In this document: piece by piece, positions 7,372-14,884 of the stretch
How the letters are laid out: each line of letters opens with the position of its first letter
Numbering within the stretch: the stretch's first letter is position 1
From: Rickettsiales bacterium
Lineage (GTDB): Bacteria > Bacteroidota > Bacteroidia > Cytophagales > Cyclobacteriaceae
Length of the DNA stretch: 34,277 nt
Assembly (NCBI GenBank): GCA_002729235.1
Contig: PBTY01000014.1
Coordinates: forward strand, 17,501 to 51,777
Direction of reading: 5' to 3'
Notes under the pieces: generated by a model
Databases searched by the model: none
Seen by the model: only the letters and a program-made list of their open reading frames with translations
Told to the model about the DNA's origin: nothing
Translations under genes and position numbers: made by a program

Positions 7372-10326
7372 ATGAATAAGAATCAAATTCTCCTTTTTGC
7401 CGCTATGCTGATGGTGGTTCATGCTGGCTTTAGCCAGTTCGATTTTAAGTTTAGAAATGTAGGGCCTCTTCGTGGTGGTCGAGTAACGGCTGTTGCAGGC
7501 ACACGTGTTGAACCCGGTACTTTTTACCTCGGAGCAACTGGCGGTGGCGTTTGGAAAACCACAGATTATGGTACTTCGTGGAACAATGTTTCGGACGGAT
7601 TTTTCGAAACACCATCTATCGGAGCGATGGCCGTAGATCAAGTGGATCCGAATATTGTCTATGTAGCAACAGGATCAGATGGGTTGCGTAGTAACGTGAT
7701 TACCGGAAAAGGAGTTTACAAATCCATTGATGGTGGTGAGACCTGGGAACACATTGGTTTGAGAAATGTTGGACAAATTGGTGCTATAATCATTCACCCA
7801 GATAACCACAGTATTGTATATGTCGCTGCAGTTGGACAAGCATTCAATGCCAACCCGGAACGCGGGATTTTCAAAACCACAAACGGTGGAAAAAGCTGGG
7901 AGAAAGTGCTTTATGTTTCTGATCAAGTAGGATTTTCAGATGTGGAGTTCCTTCCAAACAACCCGAGTACTTTGTATGCAGCAGCCTGGAAAGCAGAAAG
8001 AAAACCATGGAATATTATCTCCGGTGGAGATGCTGCAACCGAAGGCGGAATTTACAAATCGGTTGATGACGGTAAAACCTGGGAAAAACTAACGACAGGT
8101 CTTCCATCAAATCTTATTGGCAAGATAGATGTAGCTGTGACTCCTGCAGATTCGCGAATTGTTTATGCTTTAGTGGAAGCACCAGAAAAAGAAGGTGGAT
8201 TATATAAATCCGTTGATCAAGGTAAAACCTTCAAGCAAGTTTCTGATTTCGGTGGCATCCGGACACGTCCGTTCTACTACACGAATTTACGTGTAGATCC
8301 AAAAAATCCTGATTTACTCTATGCTTTAGCTACTGGAAACTACAAATCTGAAGACGGTGGTAAAAAATGGCAGTATCTCTCTCCTCCTCATGGAGACAAC
8401 CATGATTTGTGGATCAACCCAGACAATACCAATCTGTACATCCAATCCAATGATGGAGGAGCTAACGTGACTTTCAATGGTGGAGAAACCTGGTCAACTC
8501 AGTTTAACCAACCTACTTCTGAAATCTATCAGGTAGAAGTAGACAATCAGTATCCGTACTGGCTGTATGGTGGCCAACAAGACAATTACACGACAATAGC
8601 TGTTCCAAGTAACGAACCGTACAGCCTACAAAACGAATCTGGATACATCATCAACACTGGTGGATGTGAAACAGGGCCGGCTGTACCGAATCCCGTGAAC
8701 CCAAATATTGTGTATTCCAATTGTAAAGGACGTTTTGGGGTGTATGACAAAACAACTGGTGAGGAAAAAGGCTATTATGTCGGCGCTTCCTACATGTATG
8801 GGCATAATCCAAAAGATTTGGAATTCCGTTTCCAACGAGTTTCACCAATTCATGTATCTCCGCACGACCCAACGGTCATTTACCACACATCCCAATATGT
8901 ACACCGAACCAAAGATGAAGGTGTAACCTGGGAAACAATCAGTCCAGACCTGACTGCTTTTGAAGCAGACAAGCAAGTAATTTCTGGAACGCCAATTACA
9001 CGAGACATTACTGGTGAAGAGTACTACAGCACGATCTACGCCATCAGAGAGTCAACTGCTAAAAAAGGTGTTATCTGGACTGGTGCGAATGACGGGCCGA
9101 TTTATGTAACACAAAATGATGGGGAAACCTGGCAAAATGTAACTCCACCAAAAGTGCCGAAAGGTGGACGTGTAGATGCGGTAGAGCCATCACCACACAA
9201 TCCGGCCAAAGCTTTTGCATGTATTTTGCGTTATCAATTGGGCGATTGGAAACCTTACATCGTGAAAACGACCAATTATGGAAAAAGCTGGGAGATCATC
9301 ACCAATGGAATTCCATCTGACTACCCTGTGCGTGTGGTTCGTGAAGATCCAAAAAGGGAAGGATTACTCTTCGCTGGTACAGAATATGGTTTGTTCATTT
9401 CCTATGATGACGGTGCAAACTGGGAGTCCTTCCAAAATAACTTACCAGTAACTCCTATCACGGATATCAAACTTCATAGAAATGATTTAGTCCTTTCTAC
9501 AATGGGACGTGGATTCTGGGTATTTGACAATGAGTCTGTTTTGCAAGCCTATGACAAATCAGAAAAGCTGGCTATTTACTCTCCAGAGCAAACTATTCGA
9601 TACCGAATGAGAAGCTATGGAGATGCCGTTCCTGATTTTGAAAGTGGGAGCGTATTGATCGATTATTTCTTGCCAGAAAAAAGCAAGCAAGTAAAACTTG
9701 AAATCATGGATGAAGATGGAACAGTGGTCAATACATTTTTCAACGATACCACTGGATTCTCCAAAGACAGTGTAATGCGTGATATGTCTACCAACGATTT
9801 CATTTTGCTGGTAGATAAAAGCCTATCTGGCAAAAAAGGCCATAACCGATATGCCTGGGACATGCAGCATTATGGTCCATGGAATGCGAATGAGCGCAGA
9901 AGATACAGTTCTGGTTCTATGGTGGCTCCGGGAAAATACACTGCCAAAATAACTGTTGGTGAAGAGACAGCTGAAACTTCATTTGAATTGGTCTTGGATC
10001 CAAGAGCTGCAAAAGGAGGAATGACCAGGGCCATCATCGAGGAACAAATTGAATTTGCACAGAAGGTGAGAGATCTACTAAGTGAAACCAACAAGCTGGT
10101 TGATGAATTAGAGAAAAAAGTAAAAGACAAAGCCGAAGATGCAGATCAGGCAAAAGAAACCTTGAAGCTACTTCAAGCCGAAGATATTACGTATCCAATG
10201 CCAAAACTCGGCGAACAAATCAATTACCTGTATCGAATGACGGTAAGCACCGATCAAGTTATGGGTAAAGATGCCATTGACCGATACGCAGAGCTGAAAA
10301 AGCAATTTGAGGAATTGAAGAAATGA
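7372..10326 (+). CDS. Secreted VPS10/BNR-repeat beta-propeller protein
   Basis: The 984-residue product has a signal peptide (1-21, ending HAGFSQ). The mature protein opens with FRNVGPLRGGRVTAVAG, the typical start of a Bacteroidota family annotated as glycosyl hydrolase or sortilin-like. Many BNR/Asp-box units follow (forms such as S-x-D-x-G-x-T-W: SIDGGETWEH, SVDDGKTWEK, NDGETWQN, SYDDGANWES), spread over about residues 40-720, enough for two propellers. The tail (about 730-984) has a beta region and then a coiled coil rich in Lys/Glu. BNR propellers occur in sialidases and sortilins, but I see no sialidase catalytic set, so a binding or peptide-processing role is as likely. It follows the metalloprotease gene in the same direction, 160 bp apart with a REP element between, so co-transcription is uncertain. 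Confidence 0.82.
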   Translation: MNKNQILLFAAMLMVVHAGFSQFDFKFRNVGPLRGGRVTAVAGTRVEPGTFYLGATGGGVWKTTDYGTSWNNVSDGFFETPSIGAMAVDQVDPNIVYVATGSDGLRSNVITGKGVYKSIDGGETWEHIGLRNVGQIGAIIIHPDNHSIVYVAAVGQAFNANPERGIFKTTNGGKSWEKVLYVSDQVGFSDVEFLPNNPSTLYAAAWKAERKPWNIISGGDAATEGGIYKSVDDGKTWEKLTTGLPSNLIGKIDVAVTPADSRIVYALVEAPEKEGGLYKSVDQGKTFKQVSDFGGIRTRPFYYTNLRVDPKNPDLLYALATGNYKSEDGGKKWQYLSPPHGDNHDLWINPDNTNLYIQSNDGGANVTFNGGETWSTQFNQPTSEIYQVEVDNQYPYWLYGGQQDNYTTIAVPSNEPYSLQNESGYIINTGGCETGPAVPNPVNPNIVYSNCKGRFGVYDKTTGEEKGYYVGASYMYGHNPKDLEFRFQRVSPIHVSPHDPTVIYHTSQYVHRTKDEGVTWETISPDLTAFEADKQVISGTPITRDITGEEYYSTIYAIRESTAKKGVIWTGANDGPIYVTQNDGETWQNVTPPKVPKGGRVDAVEPSPHNPAKAFACILRYQLGDWKPYIVKTTNYGKSWEIITNGIPSDYPVRVVREDPKREGLLFAGTEYGLFISYDDGANWESFQNNLPVTPITDIKLHRNDLVLSTMGRGFWVFDNESVLQAYDKSEKLAIYSPEQTIRYRMRSYGDAVPDFESGSVLIDYFLPEKSKQVKLEIMDEDGTVVNTFFNDTTGFSKDSVMRDMSTNDFILLVDKSLSGKKGHNRYAWDMQHYGPWNANERRRYSSGSMVAPGKYTAKITVGEETAETSFELVLDPRAAKGGMTRAIIEEQIEFAQKVRDLLSETNKLVDELEKKVKDKAEDADQAKETLKLLQAEDITYPMPKLGEQINYLYRMTVSTDQVMGKDAIDRYAELKKQFEELKK

Positions 10327-10330
10327 ATTG

Positions 10331-10363
10331 AACACCCGACAGGCTTTTCACCTGTCGGGTGTT
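10331..10363. terminator. Bidirectional hairpin terminator
   Basis: A perfect 13-bp stem (AACACCCGACAGG at 10331-10343 with CCTGTCGGGTGTT at 10351-10363) has a 7-base loop. It sits between the convergent BNR gene and the 168-aa gene, and the right arm covers two bases of the latter's stop codon. No long T run follows on the plus strand. Confidence 0.8.
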
Positions 10364-10868
10364 ATCGATTTATTTTCTTCTCTATGTGCTCGATAAGATA
10401 CTTTTCATCCCAAATGATCTTTTCACCCTTTTCTCTTTTGAAGTCATAAAAGAGATCAATTAGGTCAGAATAATTCCAATTGAATAGTCGGTTTATTTTA
10501 TGGTTTTGATCTTGATAAGTAAAGTATAAGTAGTAATCGGTACTTCCAGCACCCCCACCTTTCGACTTAATCTGAATGGTTGTTTCAGAAACGGGTAATT
10601 CAATTATCATTGGTTTATTTAGATTGTCCCCTTTTAAAATCAACCTATTATTTACAATTGTAACCTCATGAAAATATGATTTTGATTTCAGGTGAGCAAT
10701 CAAGATCAGAAAGAATAGAGTTACGGCTGCAATTACAAAACCAACTGCATCTGTTAAGCGTCTATCAACATACAAAATGAAAATCAGCAACAAGAGAATT
10801 AAGAATGGATAAAACGTCTCCTTCTTTATTCGTTCAAAATATCCGAGTTTCTCTGTTTTATAATTCAT
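10362..10868 (-). CDS. Hypothetical membrane protein with two N-terminal helices
   Basis: The 168-residue protein has two adjacent membrane helices (about residues 20-36 and 40-62), then a soluble domain of about 100 residues rich in beta strands (NNRLILKGDNLNKPMIIELPVSETTIQI) that ends in helices. The plan resembles PH-like or bPH membrane-anchored domains, but I cannot assign a family. A Gly-rich loop (KSKGGGAGS) interrupts the strands. It is convergent with the BNR gene and shares the 10331-10363 terminator. The next gene on this strand begins 38 bases upstream, and a common transcript with the HAD and DUF4301 genes is possible. Confidence 0.6.
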   Translation of the reverse strand: MNYKTEKLGYFERIKKETFYPFLILLLLIFILYVDRRLTDAVGFVIAAVTLFFLILIAHLKSKSYFHEVTIVNNRLILKGDNLNKPMIIELPVSETTIQIKSKGGGAGSTDYYLYFTYQDQNHKINRLFNWNYSDLIDLFYDFKREKGEKIIWDEKYLIEHIEKKINR

Positions 10869-10907
10869 ACTAGAATCAAATTACCTTCTTGTCTCATTGG
10901 AAGCGAT

Positions 10908-11519
10908 TCAAAAAAACTGCTTAACTAATTCCCCAAAGTCAGAAAACGCTTCCGGGTATTTTCCTGATCGATTGATGAATGCAGTCGGAATGCCTAGTTC
11001 TTTTGCTGCTTTAATTTCAGAGTGAGGATTATCACCTATGACTAACACTTGATCAGGCTCTAAATTCTTATCCCTAAGAATTTTCTGAAATGCTGCGGTT
11101 TTTCCTCCTTCAAAATGCATCGGGTCGTCAATGATAATCTGTTGGAAAAGATGCCGAATGTTGAGTGAATCAATCTTTTGCTCTTGCAATTGAACCGGTC
11201 CTGTTGTTACCAGAAACATTGGGAGTTCCAGGTCTAAGATCTTTTGAAAGTCATCAAAAGGTTGGATATCAAATTGAAAGTTGGGTTGATGGAAGAATTC
11301 CATTGCCTTTTCATACATCTCATTACTGAAACCAAACTCGTGAGCAACTATATGAATTGGTTTTACCCACATCATTTCTTTGGCTCTTTCCAAATCATCT
11401 TCAGATACAGAATCATTGTATAGGCTCAACAAATCAAAAAATCCCTCGAAGTTTTCGGCTCCAAGGGATTTCGTAGGATATATCGTATCATCAAGATCGA
11501 GGATCAATGCCTTGATCAT
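10908..11519 (-). CDS. HAD-superfamily hydrolase (subfamily I phosphatase)
   Basis: All four HAD motifs are visible in 203 residues: motif I D8-L-D10-D-T (nucleophile and acid/base Asp), motif II T105/T106 in LVTTG, motif III Lys140 in EGGKTAAF, and motif IV IGDNPHSEI (161-169) with acidic magnesium ligands. A helical cap lies between motifs I and II (about residues 20-90). The family hydrolyses small phosphate monoesters in the cytoplasm, such as phosphoglycolate or nucleotides; the substrate cannot be told here. Its ATG overlaps the stop of the upstream DUF4301 gene (ATGA), so the two are translationally coupled. That coupling suggests it may act on a product linked to the DUF4301 protein. 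Confidence 0.85.
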   Translation of the reverse strand: MIKALILDLDDTIYPTKSLGAENFEGFFDLLSLYNDSVSEDDLERAKEMMWVKPIHIVAHEFGFSNEMYEKAMEFFHQPNFQFDIQPFDDFQKILDLELPMFLVTTGPVQLQEQKIDSLNIRHLFQQIIIDDPMHFEGGKTAAFQKILRDKNLEPDQVLVIGDNPHSEIKAAKELGIPTAFINRSGKYPEAFSDFGELVKQFF

Positions 11520-13060
11520 AATTCACCCTGATGTTCCAATTTCAATAAATCATTTACAGATTTTACCGGATTGAAAGTAATCGGTGGAATGTCCACAAAA
11601 ATCGTGTTCCAGTCTGCCATTGCACCATTCCAAAGACCCGGCAATTCTTGCGCTTTCAGGTCTTTACCGTCTTTTGACTTGGCAGTAATAAATCCGGTAT
11701 CAGGATCTCTATATTTCAACAAATCAAACTTCTTCCCTGATTTATCTTTCAACATACAGACCACATCCACAGGGTTGAAGTGGGTTGCTTGATTGAAAAT
11801 GATCTTTTGTTCCTCATTCATTAAATCAATCTGTGCTGTTTCAACCACTTGCAAAGATTTAGAACCATCAGCAGCTCTCACCCAGAAAGGTCCCCCACCA
11901 GGATCTCCATCACTCTTCACCATACCACAAACTCGGAATGGGCGGTTGAGTTTTTCTTTTAGATAGGAAACTTTCTCTCCATCACTTTTGTCCAAAAATG
12001 CCTTTCCTGGTTCAAGTCCTAATTCTGCCAGCAGACCAGCAGCTTCAGAAATACCAGCACCCGATTGCAATGACTCCAATGCATTCTTGATTTTAGCGGA
12101 GTATTTCAAAAGAATTCCTGCAATTACCTTTTTGTAAAGGATCGTTTCATCCTTCAAATGATCTGGTACTACGTTATCAATGTTTTTTAAGAAAACAACA
12201 TCTGCATCAATGTCATTTAAGTTTTCCAGCAAAGCACCATGTCCAGCAGGTCTAAAAAGCAATGTACCATCCTCATTTCTGAAAGGCTCATTTTGCATAT
12301 CTACTGCGATTGTATCTGTAGATGGTTTTTGCACACTGTAGGAAACTGAAATCTTTACGCCAAATTCCTTTTCATACTTCCCCTGAATCTCAGAAACGTG
12401 CTTTTCAAACTTCGCCTTGTGATCAGGAGATACAGTGAAGTGGATTTTTACATTGTTATTAGCATCCTTCGCATATTGTGCTCCTTCTACCATATGCTCT
12501 TCTACCGGAGTTCTGAAGCCATTTTCATAACTGTGAAATTTCAAGAGACCCTTTGGTAAGCCTCCATAATCAAGACCTTCTTCTAGCAATAAAGCTTCTA
12601 GAATTTCAGTAAACTTATGTTTCAGGTGTGCTTCTTCGAGCGGCTCACCCTTAGCTTTTTTGAAAGCTTCCTTCAAATCCTCATAGAAAGCGAATTGCTC
12701 CAATTTCTTGAAGAAAGTGAAAACTGATCCCGATGATTGGTCAGATTTCATTTTTTCGTAATCAGCATCGCTTCCGGTATAGTCGTTCAAAAAACCAAAT
12801 AGTGTTTTGAACATTCGGGTAGCCGCACCAGAGGCAGGAACGAACTTTACAATATCTATCTTACCCAGGTTATTTTCATAATAACTCACTAAGTCTTTTA
12901 CCTGGCTATTGTCCAATTCCATAATACCTTTGGCCGGAGTTGCAGCCAAGGCTAATTGTGTGGGAGGGAAACCCGTTTTGAACTTATCTATTTGATATTT
13001 TACATCCTTGAGGTCTAGTGGGTGTTCCTCAATTTGCTTTAAATCTGATTGCGTAAACAT
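11516..13060 (-). CDS. DUF4301 family protein
   Basis: The 514-residue cytoplasmic protein matches the Bacteroidota family DUF4301 over its full length, as recognised from FVPASGAATRMFK (73-85), the RPAGHGALLENLNDIDADVV region and FLKNIDNVVPDH. The GAATRM loop and the GHGALL segment recall the nucleotide and sugar binding loops of sugar-phosphate nucleotidyltransferases, so a UDP-sugar pyrophosphorylase-like activity is plausible but unproven. It is coupled by a 4-base overlap to the HAD phosphatase gene downstream. It diverges from the TerB-like gene, with a 184-bp gap that holds a palindrome at 13163-13184. Confidence 0.85.
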   Translation of the reverse strand: MFTQSDLKQIEEHPLDLKDVKYQIDKFKTGFPPTQLALAATPAKGIMELDNSQVKDLVSYYENNLGKIDIVKFVPASGAATRMFKTLFGFLNDYTGSDADYEKMKSDQSSGSVFTFFKKLEQFAFYEDLKEAFKKAKGEPLEEAHLKHKFTEILEALLLEEGLDYGGLPKGLLKFHSYENGFRTPVEEHMVEGAQYAKDANNNVKIHFTVSPDHKAKFEKHVSEIQGKYEKEFGVKISVSYSVQKPSTDTIAVDMQNEPFRNEDGTLLFRPAGHGALLENLNDIDADVVFLKNIDNVVPDHLKDETILYKKVIAGILLKYSAKIKNALESLQSGAGISEAAGLLAELGLEPGKAFLDKSDGEKVSYLKEKLNRPFRVCGMVKSDGDPGGGPFWVRAADGSKSLQVVETAQIDLMNEEQKIIFNQATHFNPVDVVCMLKDKSGKKFDLLKYRDPDTGFITAKSKDGKDLKAQELPGLWNGAMADWNTIFVDIPPITFNPVKSVNDLLKLEHQGEL

Positions 13061-13162
13061 TTCTTATGGTATCAGTTTTGAGATTGCTTTGTTTAATAAA
13101 CTCTTAAGTCGAGTAAAGGTTAATTTAGAGAATTCTGTTTTCAATTATACAGATTAATAAAA

Positions 13163-13184
13163 TACATGAAGATTTCTTCATGTA
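13163..13184. promoter_or_regulatory. Palindrome in a divergent promoter region
   Basis: TACATGAAGA (13163-13172) and TCTTCATGTA (13175-13184) are perfect 10-base inverted arms two bases apart. Immediately downstream on the plus strand is TACTTTAG (13192-13199), one base off the TAnnTTTG -7 box, 45 bases before the TerB-like ATG. The palindrome therefore covers the region upstream of the -7 box, where a repressor or activator could bind. It might also serve the divergent DUF4301 gene. Confidence 0.45.
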
Positions 13185-13244
13185 GAAAAGGTACTTTAGA
13201 CTACAATTTCATAGATTTATTATCCGCCTTAAATATATCAACCT

Positions 13245-13703
13245 ATGAGTTCAGATTTAACTAACATCTCCCCTACGTTTTATGGAATAAGCATGGTTCC
13301 TAAAAACAAGTGGCGCGAGTACGGTTACGCCTTATTAACCATCGCAGGATCTGATGGAATTGTTTCCGATCCAGAATTAGAATGGCTCACTCTTGACATG
13401 GCCCGTGAAATGGGAGTGGACGAAGAAATAGTGGCCGATTGGGAAGAGTTTGATTTTGAATCCGCTGATCTGGACGATTTATTCAGTAGTTTCAATTCCT
13501 CTGCACTGGCCGGATTCAATAAACTATTGATTTATGACGCTATCCGAATGAGCTCTGCCGATGGAGATTATGCACTTGAGGAAAAAGAGCAAGTGCATGA
13601 AGCTGCCAGAATTTTAAAAGTTGCGCCAGAAGCTGTAGTGGCGATTGAAGCGCTGGTCGATCTGGAGAATGCGGCTAACAAACTGAGAATGACGATCCTA
13701 TAA
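13245..13703 (+). CDS. TerB-like protein
   Basis: The 152-residue, very acidic, all-helical protein has the two acidic TerB-type repeats: YALLTIAGSDGIVSDPELEWL (about residues 28-48) and IYDAIRMSSADGDYALEEKEQV (about 98-119). The DG(x)-[IV]-x-x-x-E/D-[EK] turns after helix A resemble metal-binding sites in TerB. TerB was named for tellurite resistance, but most single-gene homologues have unknown roles in stress or membrane-linked sensing. No other ter gene is present. A hairpin at 13710-13740 ends the gene. The start is an ATG at 13245; a possible promoter and palindrome lie upstream. Confidence 0.75.
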   Translation: MSSDLTNISPTFYGISMVPKNKWREYGYALLTIAGSDGIVSDPELEWLTLDMAREMGVDEEIVADWEEFDFESADLDDLFSSFNSSALAGFNKLLIYDAIRMSSADGDYALEEKEQVHEAARILKVAPEAVVAIEALVDLENAANKLRMTIL

Positions 13704-13709
13704 ATGGAA

Positions 13710-13740
13710 AAGCCATCCTGATATTTACTCAAGATGGCTT
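13710..13740. terminator. Hairpin between convergent genes
   Basis: AAGCCATC (13710-13717) pairs with GATGGCTT (13733-13740). On the minus strand the stem is followed by TTCC rather than a full T run, so it is a modest terminator, possibly used in both directions by the TerB-like and nuclease genes. Confidence 0.6.
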
Positions 13741-13762
13741 AGCTATATCCTTAAAGACTTAC

Positions 13763-14527
13763 TTATCCATAAATTTCATTCAGCACGGCTGCTAGTCTGA
13801 TGCCCGCTTGCAGCAATCGAAGGTTTACCAGGTCAATATTGTCGTAATCATAACGATAGTTGATTTTCATACTTTCTGGTAAATCATAACACTGATTACG
13901 GTATTCTTTTGATTCATTGATCCAAACCATCAAGTCATCCGATTGCCATTGAGCGATTTGATCTTCCGAGGCGTGGTTAATCCACTCTACATATTCGGTA
14001 TATGCATATTGCTGACCATCAATCATTCCACTATCCCATACTCTGTGTAGATTAGAAGATTGCCAGAAATATTCCAATTTCACATCATTTCCACCTTTGT
14101 CTTCACCATTCCCAACATGAAGTGGCTGGTGAATATCCCCGATCAAGTGAATCAATAATTTCAAGGTAAATGCTTCATCACCTTCTGTAAACTGTTTGGT
14201 CTTTAACTCCTCTGTGAATTTTTCTATTGCAACAATGGCATCTCCTTCTTCTGGAGTTCCAGCTTCTGCATAGGTTTTACCATCTGGCAGTGTACAGTAA
14301 TGCCATGGATCCATGTGCTTGTAGGTTTTATCCGATCGAATAAAATCCATATAATTGGCCACTTCAGCTACCGTTTCATCCTTAAGAATTTTATCAACCT
14401 GCTTCTTCGCCTTTTTAGAAAGGTGCTTTTCAGCAATTAAACCGATAACTCGATGGCCCGTCTTTCCCCATGGCAGTGCCTGGATAGACATTACCATCAA
14501 AAGTGATAGTGCGATAATTCGTTTCAT
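13763..14527 (-). CDS. Secreted S1/P1-type zinc nuclease
   Basis: The 254-residue product has a signal peptide that should be cut just before W20, making Trp the mature N-terminus, as required in S1/P1 nucleases because its amino group binds zinc. The other expected ligands are present: H25 (WGKTGH), D61, H76 (PWHYC), H127 and D131 (LIHLIGD), H137 (HQPLH), H161 and D165 (LHRVWD). Spacing agrees with P1 nuclease. The enzyme uses three zinc ions to cut single-stranded DNA and RNA and to remove 3' phosphates, probably in the periplasm or outside the cell for phosphate or nucleoside scavenging. It is a single gene, convergent with the TerB-like gene. Confidence 0.93.
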   Translation of the reverse strand: MKRIIALSLLMVMSIQALPWGKTGHRVIGLIAEKHLSKKAKKQVDKILKDETVAEVANYMDFIRSDKTYKHMDPWHYCTLPDGKTYAEAGTPEEGDAIVAIEKFTEELKTKQFTEGDEAFTLKLLIHLIGDIHQPLHVGNGEDKGGNDVKLEYFWQSSNLHRVWDSGMIDGQQYAYTEYVEWINHASEDQIAQWQSDDLMVWINESKEYRNQCYDLPESMKINYRYDYDNIDLVNLRLLQAGIRLAAVLNEIYG

Positions 14528-14600
14528 ACCGTGAAGATAATTGGCTAATTGAATTTTGAACAGCTATTTCTAATTAAGAAACCATGAAGGTGATGGATGG

Positions 14601-14638
14601 CAAAAGAAAAGGCGCCGTACTGGGAGTACAAGCGCCTT
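14601..14638 (-). terminator. Orphan intrinsic terminator on the minus strand
   Basis: Stem GCGCCTT/AAGGCGC (14632-14638 with 14609-14615) contains an inner GTAC/GTAC helix (14626-14629 with 14617-14620). Read on the minus strand it is followed directly by TTTTCTTTTG (14610-14601). No protein gene on that strand lies between it and 14884. Confidence 0.7.
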
Positions 14639-14710
14639 AATCACCAACCTAACCTAAAAAGTAATGTACGTCTAAAACGACGGATATCTTTTTTATTGTA
14701 TTATAATATA
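14601..14710 (-). ncRNA. Candidate small RNA upstream of mfd
   Basis: The gap 14528-14884 has no gene, yet it holds a strong minus-strand terminator at 14601-14638. A transcript of about 100 bases would carry a GGTTAGGTTGGTGATT stretch (around 14640-14656 on the complement) followed by the terminator hairpin. A weak minus-strand promoter-like TAAAATTTG lies at 14719-14711, with a TTTG at 14736-14733 that is too close for the ideal spacing. The rest of the gap is AT-rich with nothing else I can name apart from the mfd promoter. Confidence 0.35.
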
Positions 14711-14857
14711 CAAATTTTATCTAAAAAAGTTTCAAATAAATCTTGAAATATTTCATTAACGAAGTTGGTTGTATCCTCCAAAGCAACTTTTTACTGCTTT
14801 ATGCAACCATAACGACGAATAGATGTTCCTCTAACATGCATCGGTAAGAGTTTCTTT

Positions 14858-14865
14858 TACTTTTG
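14858..14865 (+). promoter_or_regulatory. -7 box of the mfd promoter
   Basis: TACTTTTG is an exact TAnnTTTG match, 19 bases before the GTG start of mfd, implying a very short leader. I see no clear TTTG at the ideal -33 distance. Confidence 0.55.
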
Positions 14866-14884
14866 CACTCTTTAATGACAATTC

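Noticed and set aside
7496-7511. CACGTG-containing sequence ACACGTGTTG in the BNR gene as a fifth parS site
   Set aside because: Only the central six bases match; the outer bases differ from the parS core, unlike the four accepted sites.
14593-14640. Short plus-strand ORF starting ATGGATGGC and ending TAA in the gap before mfd
   Set aside because: Only about 15 codons, with no sign of coding constraint; the sequence is explained by the minus-strand terminator hairpin.
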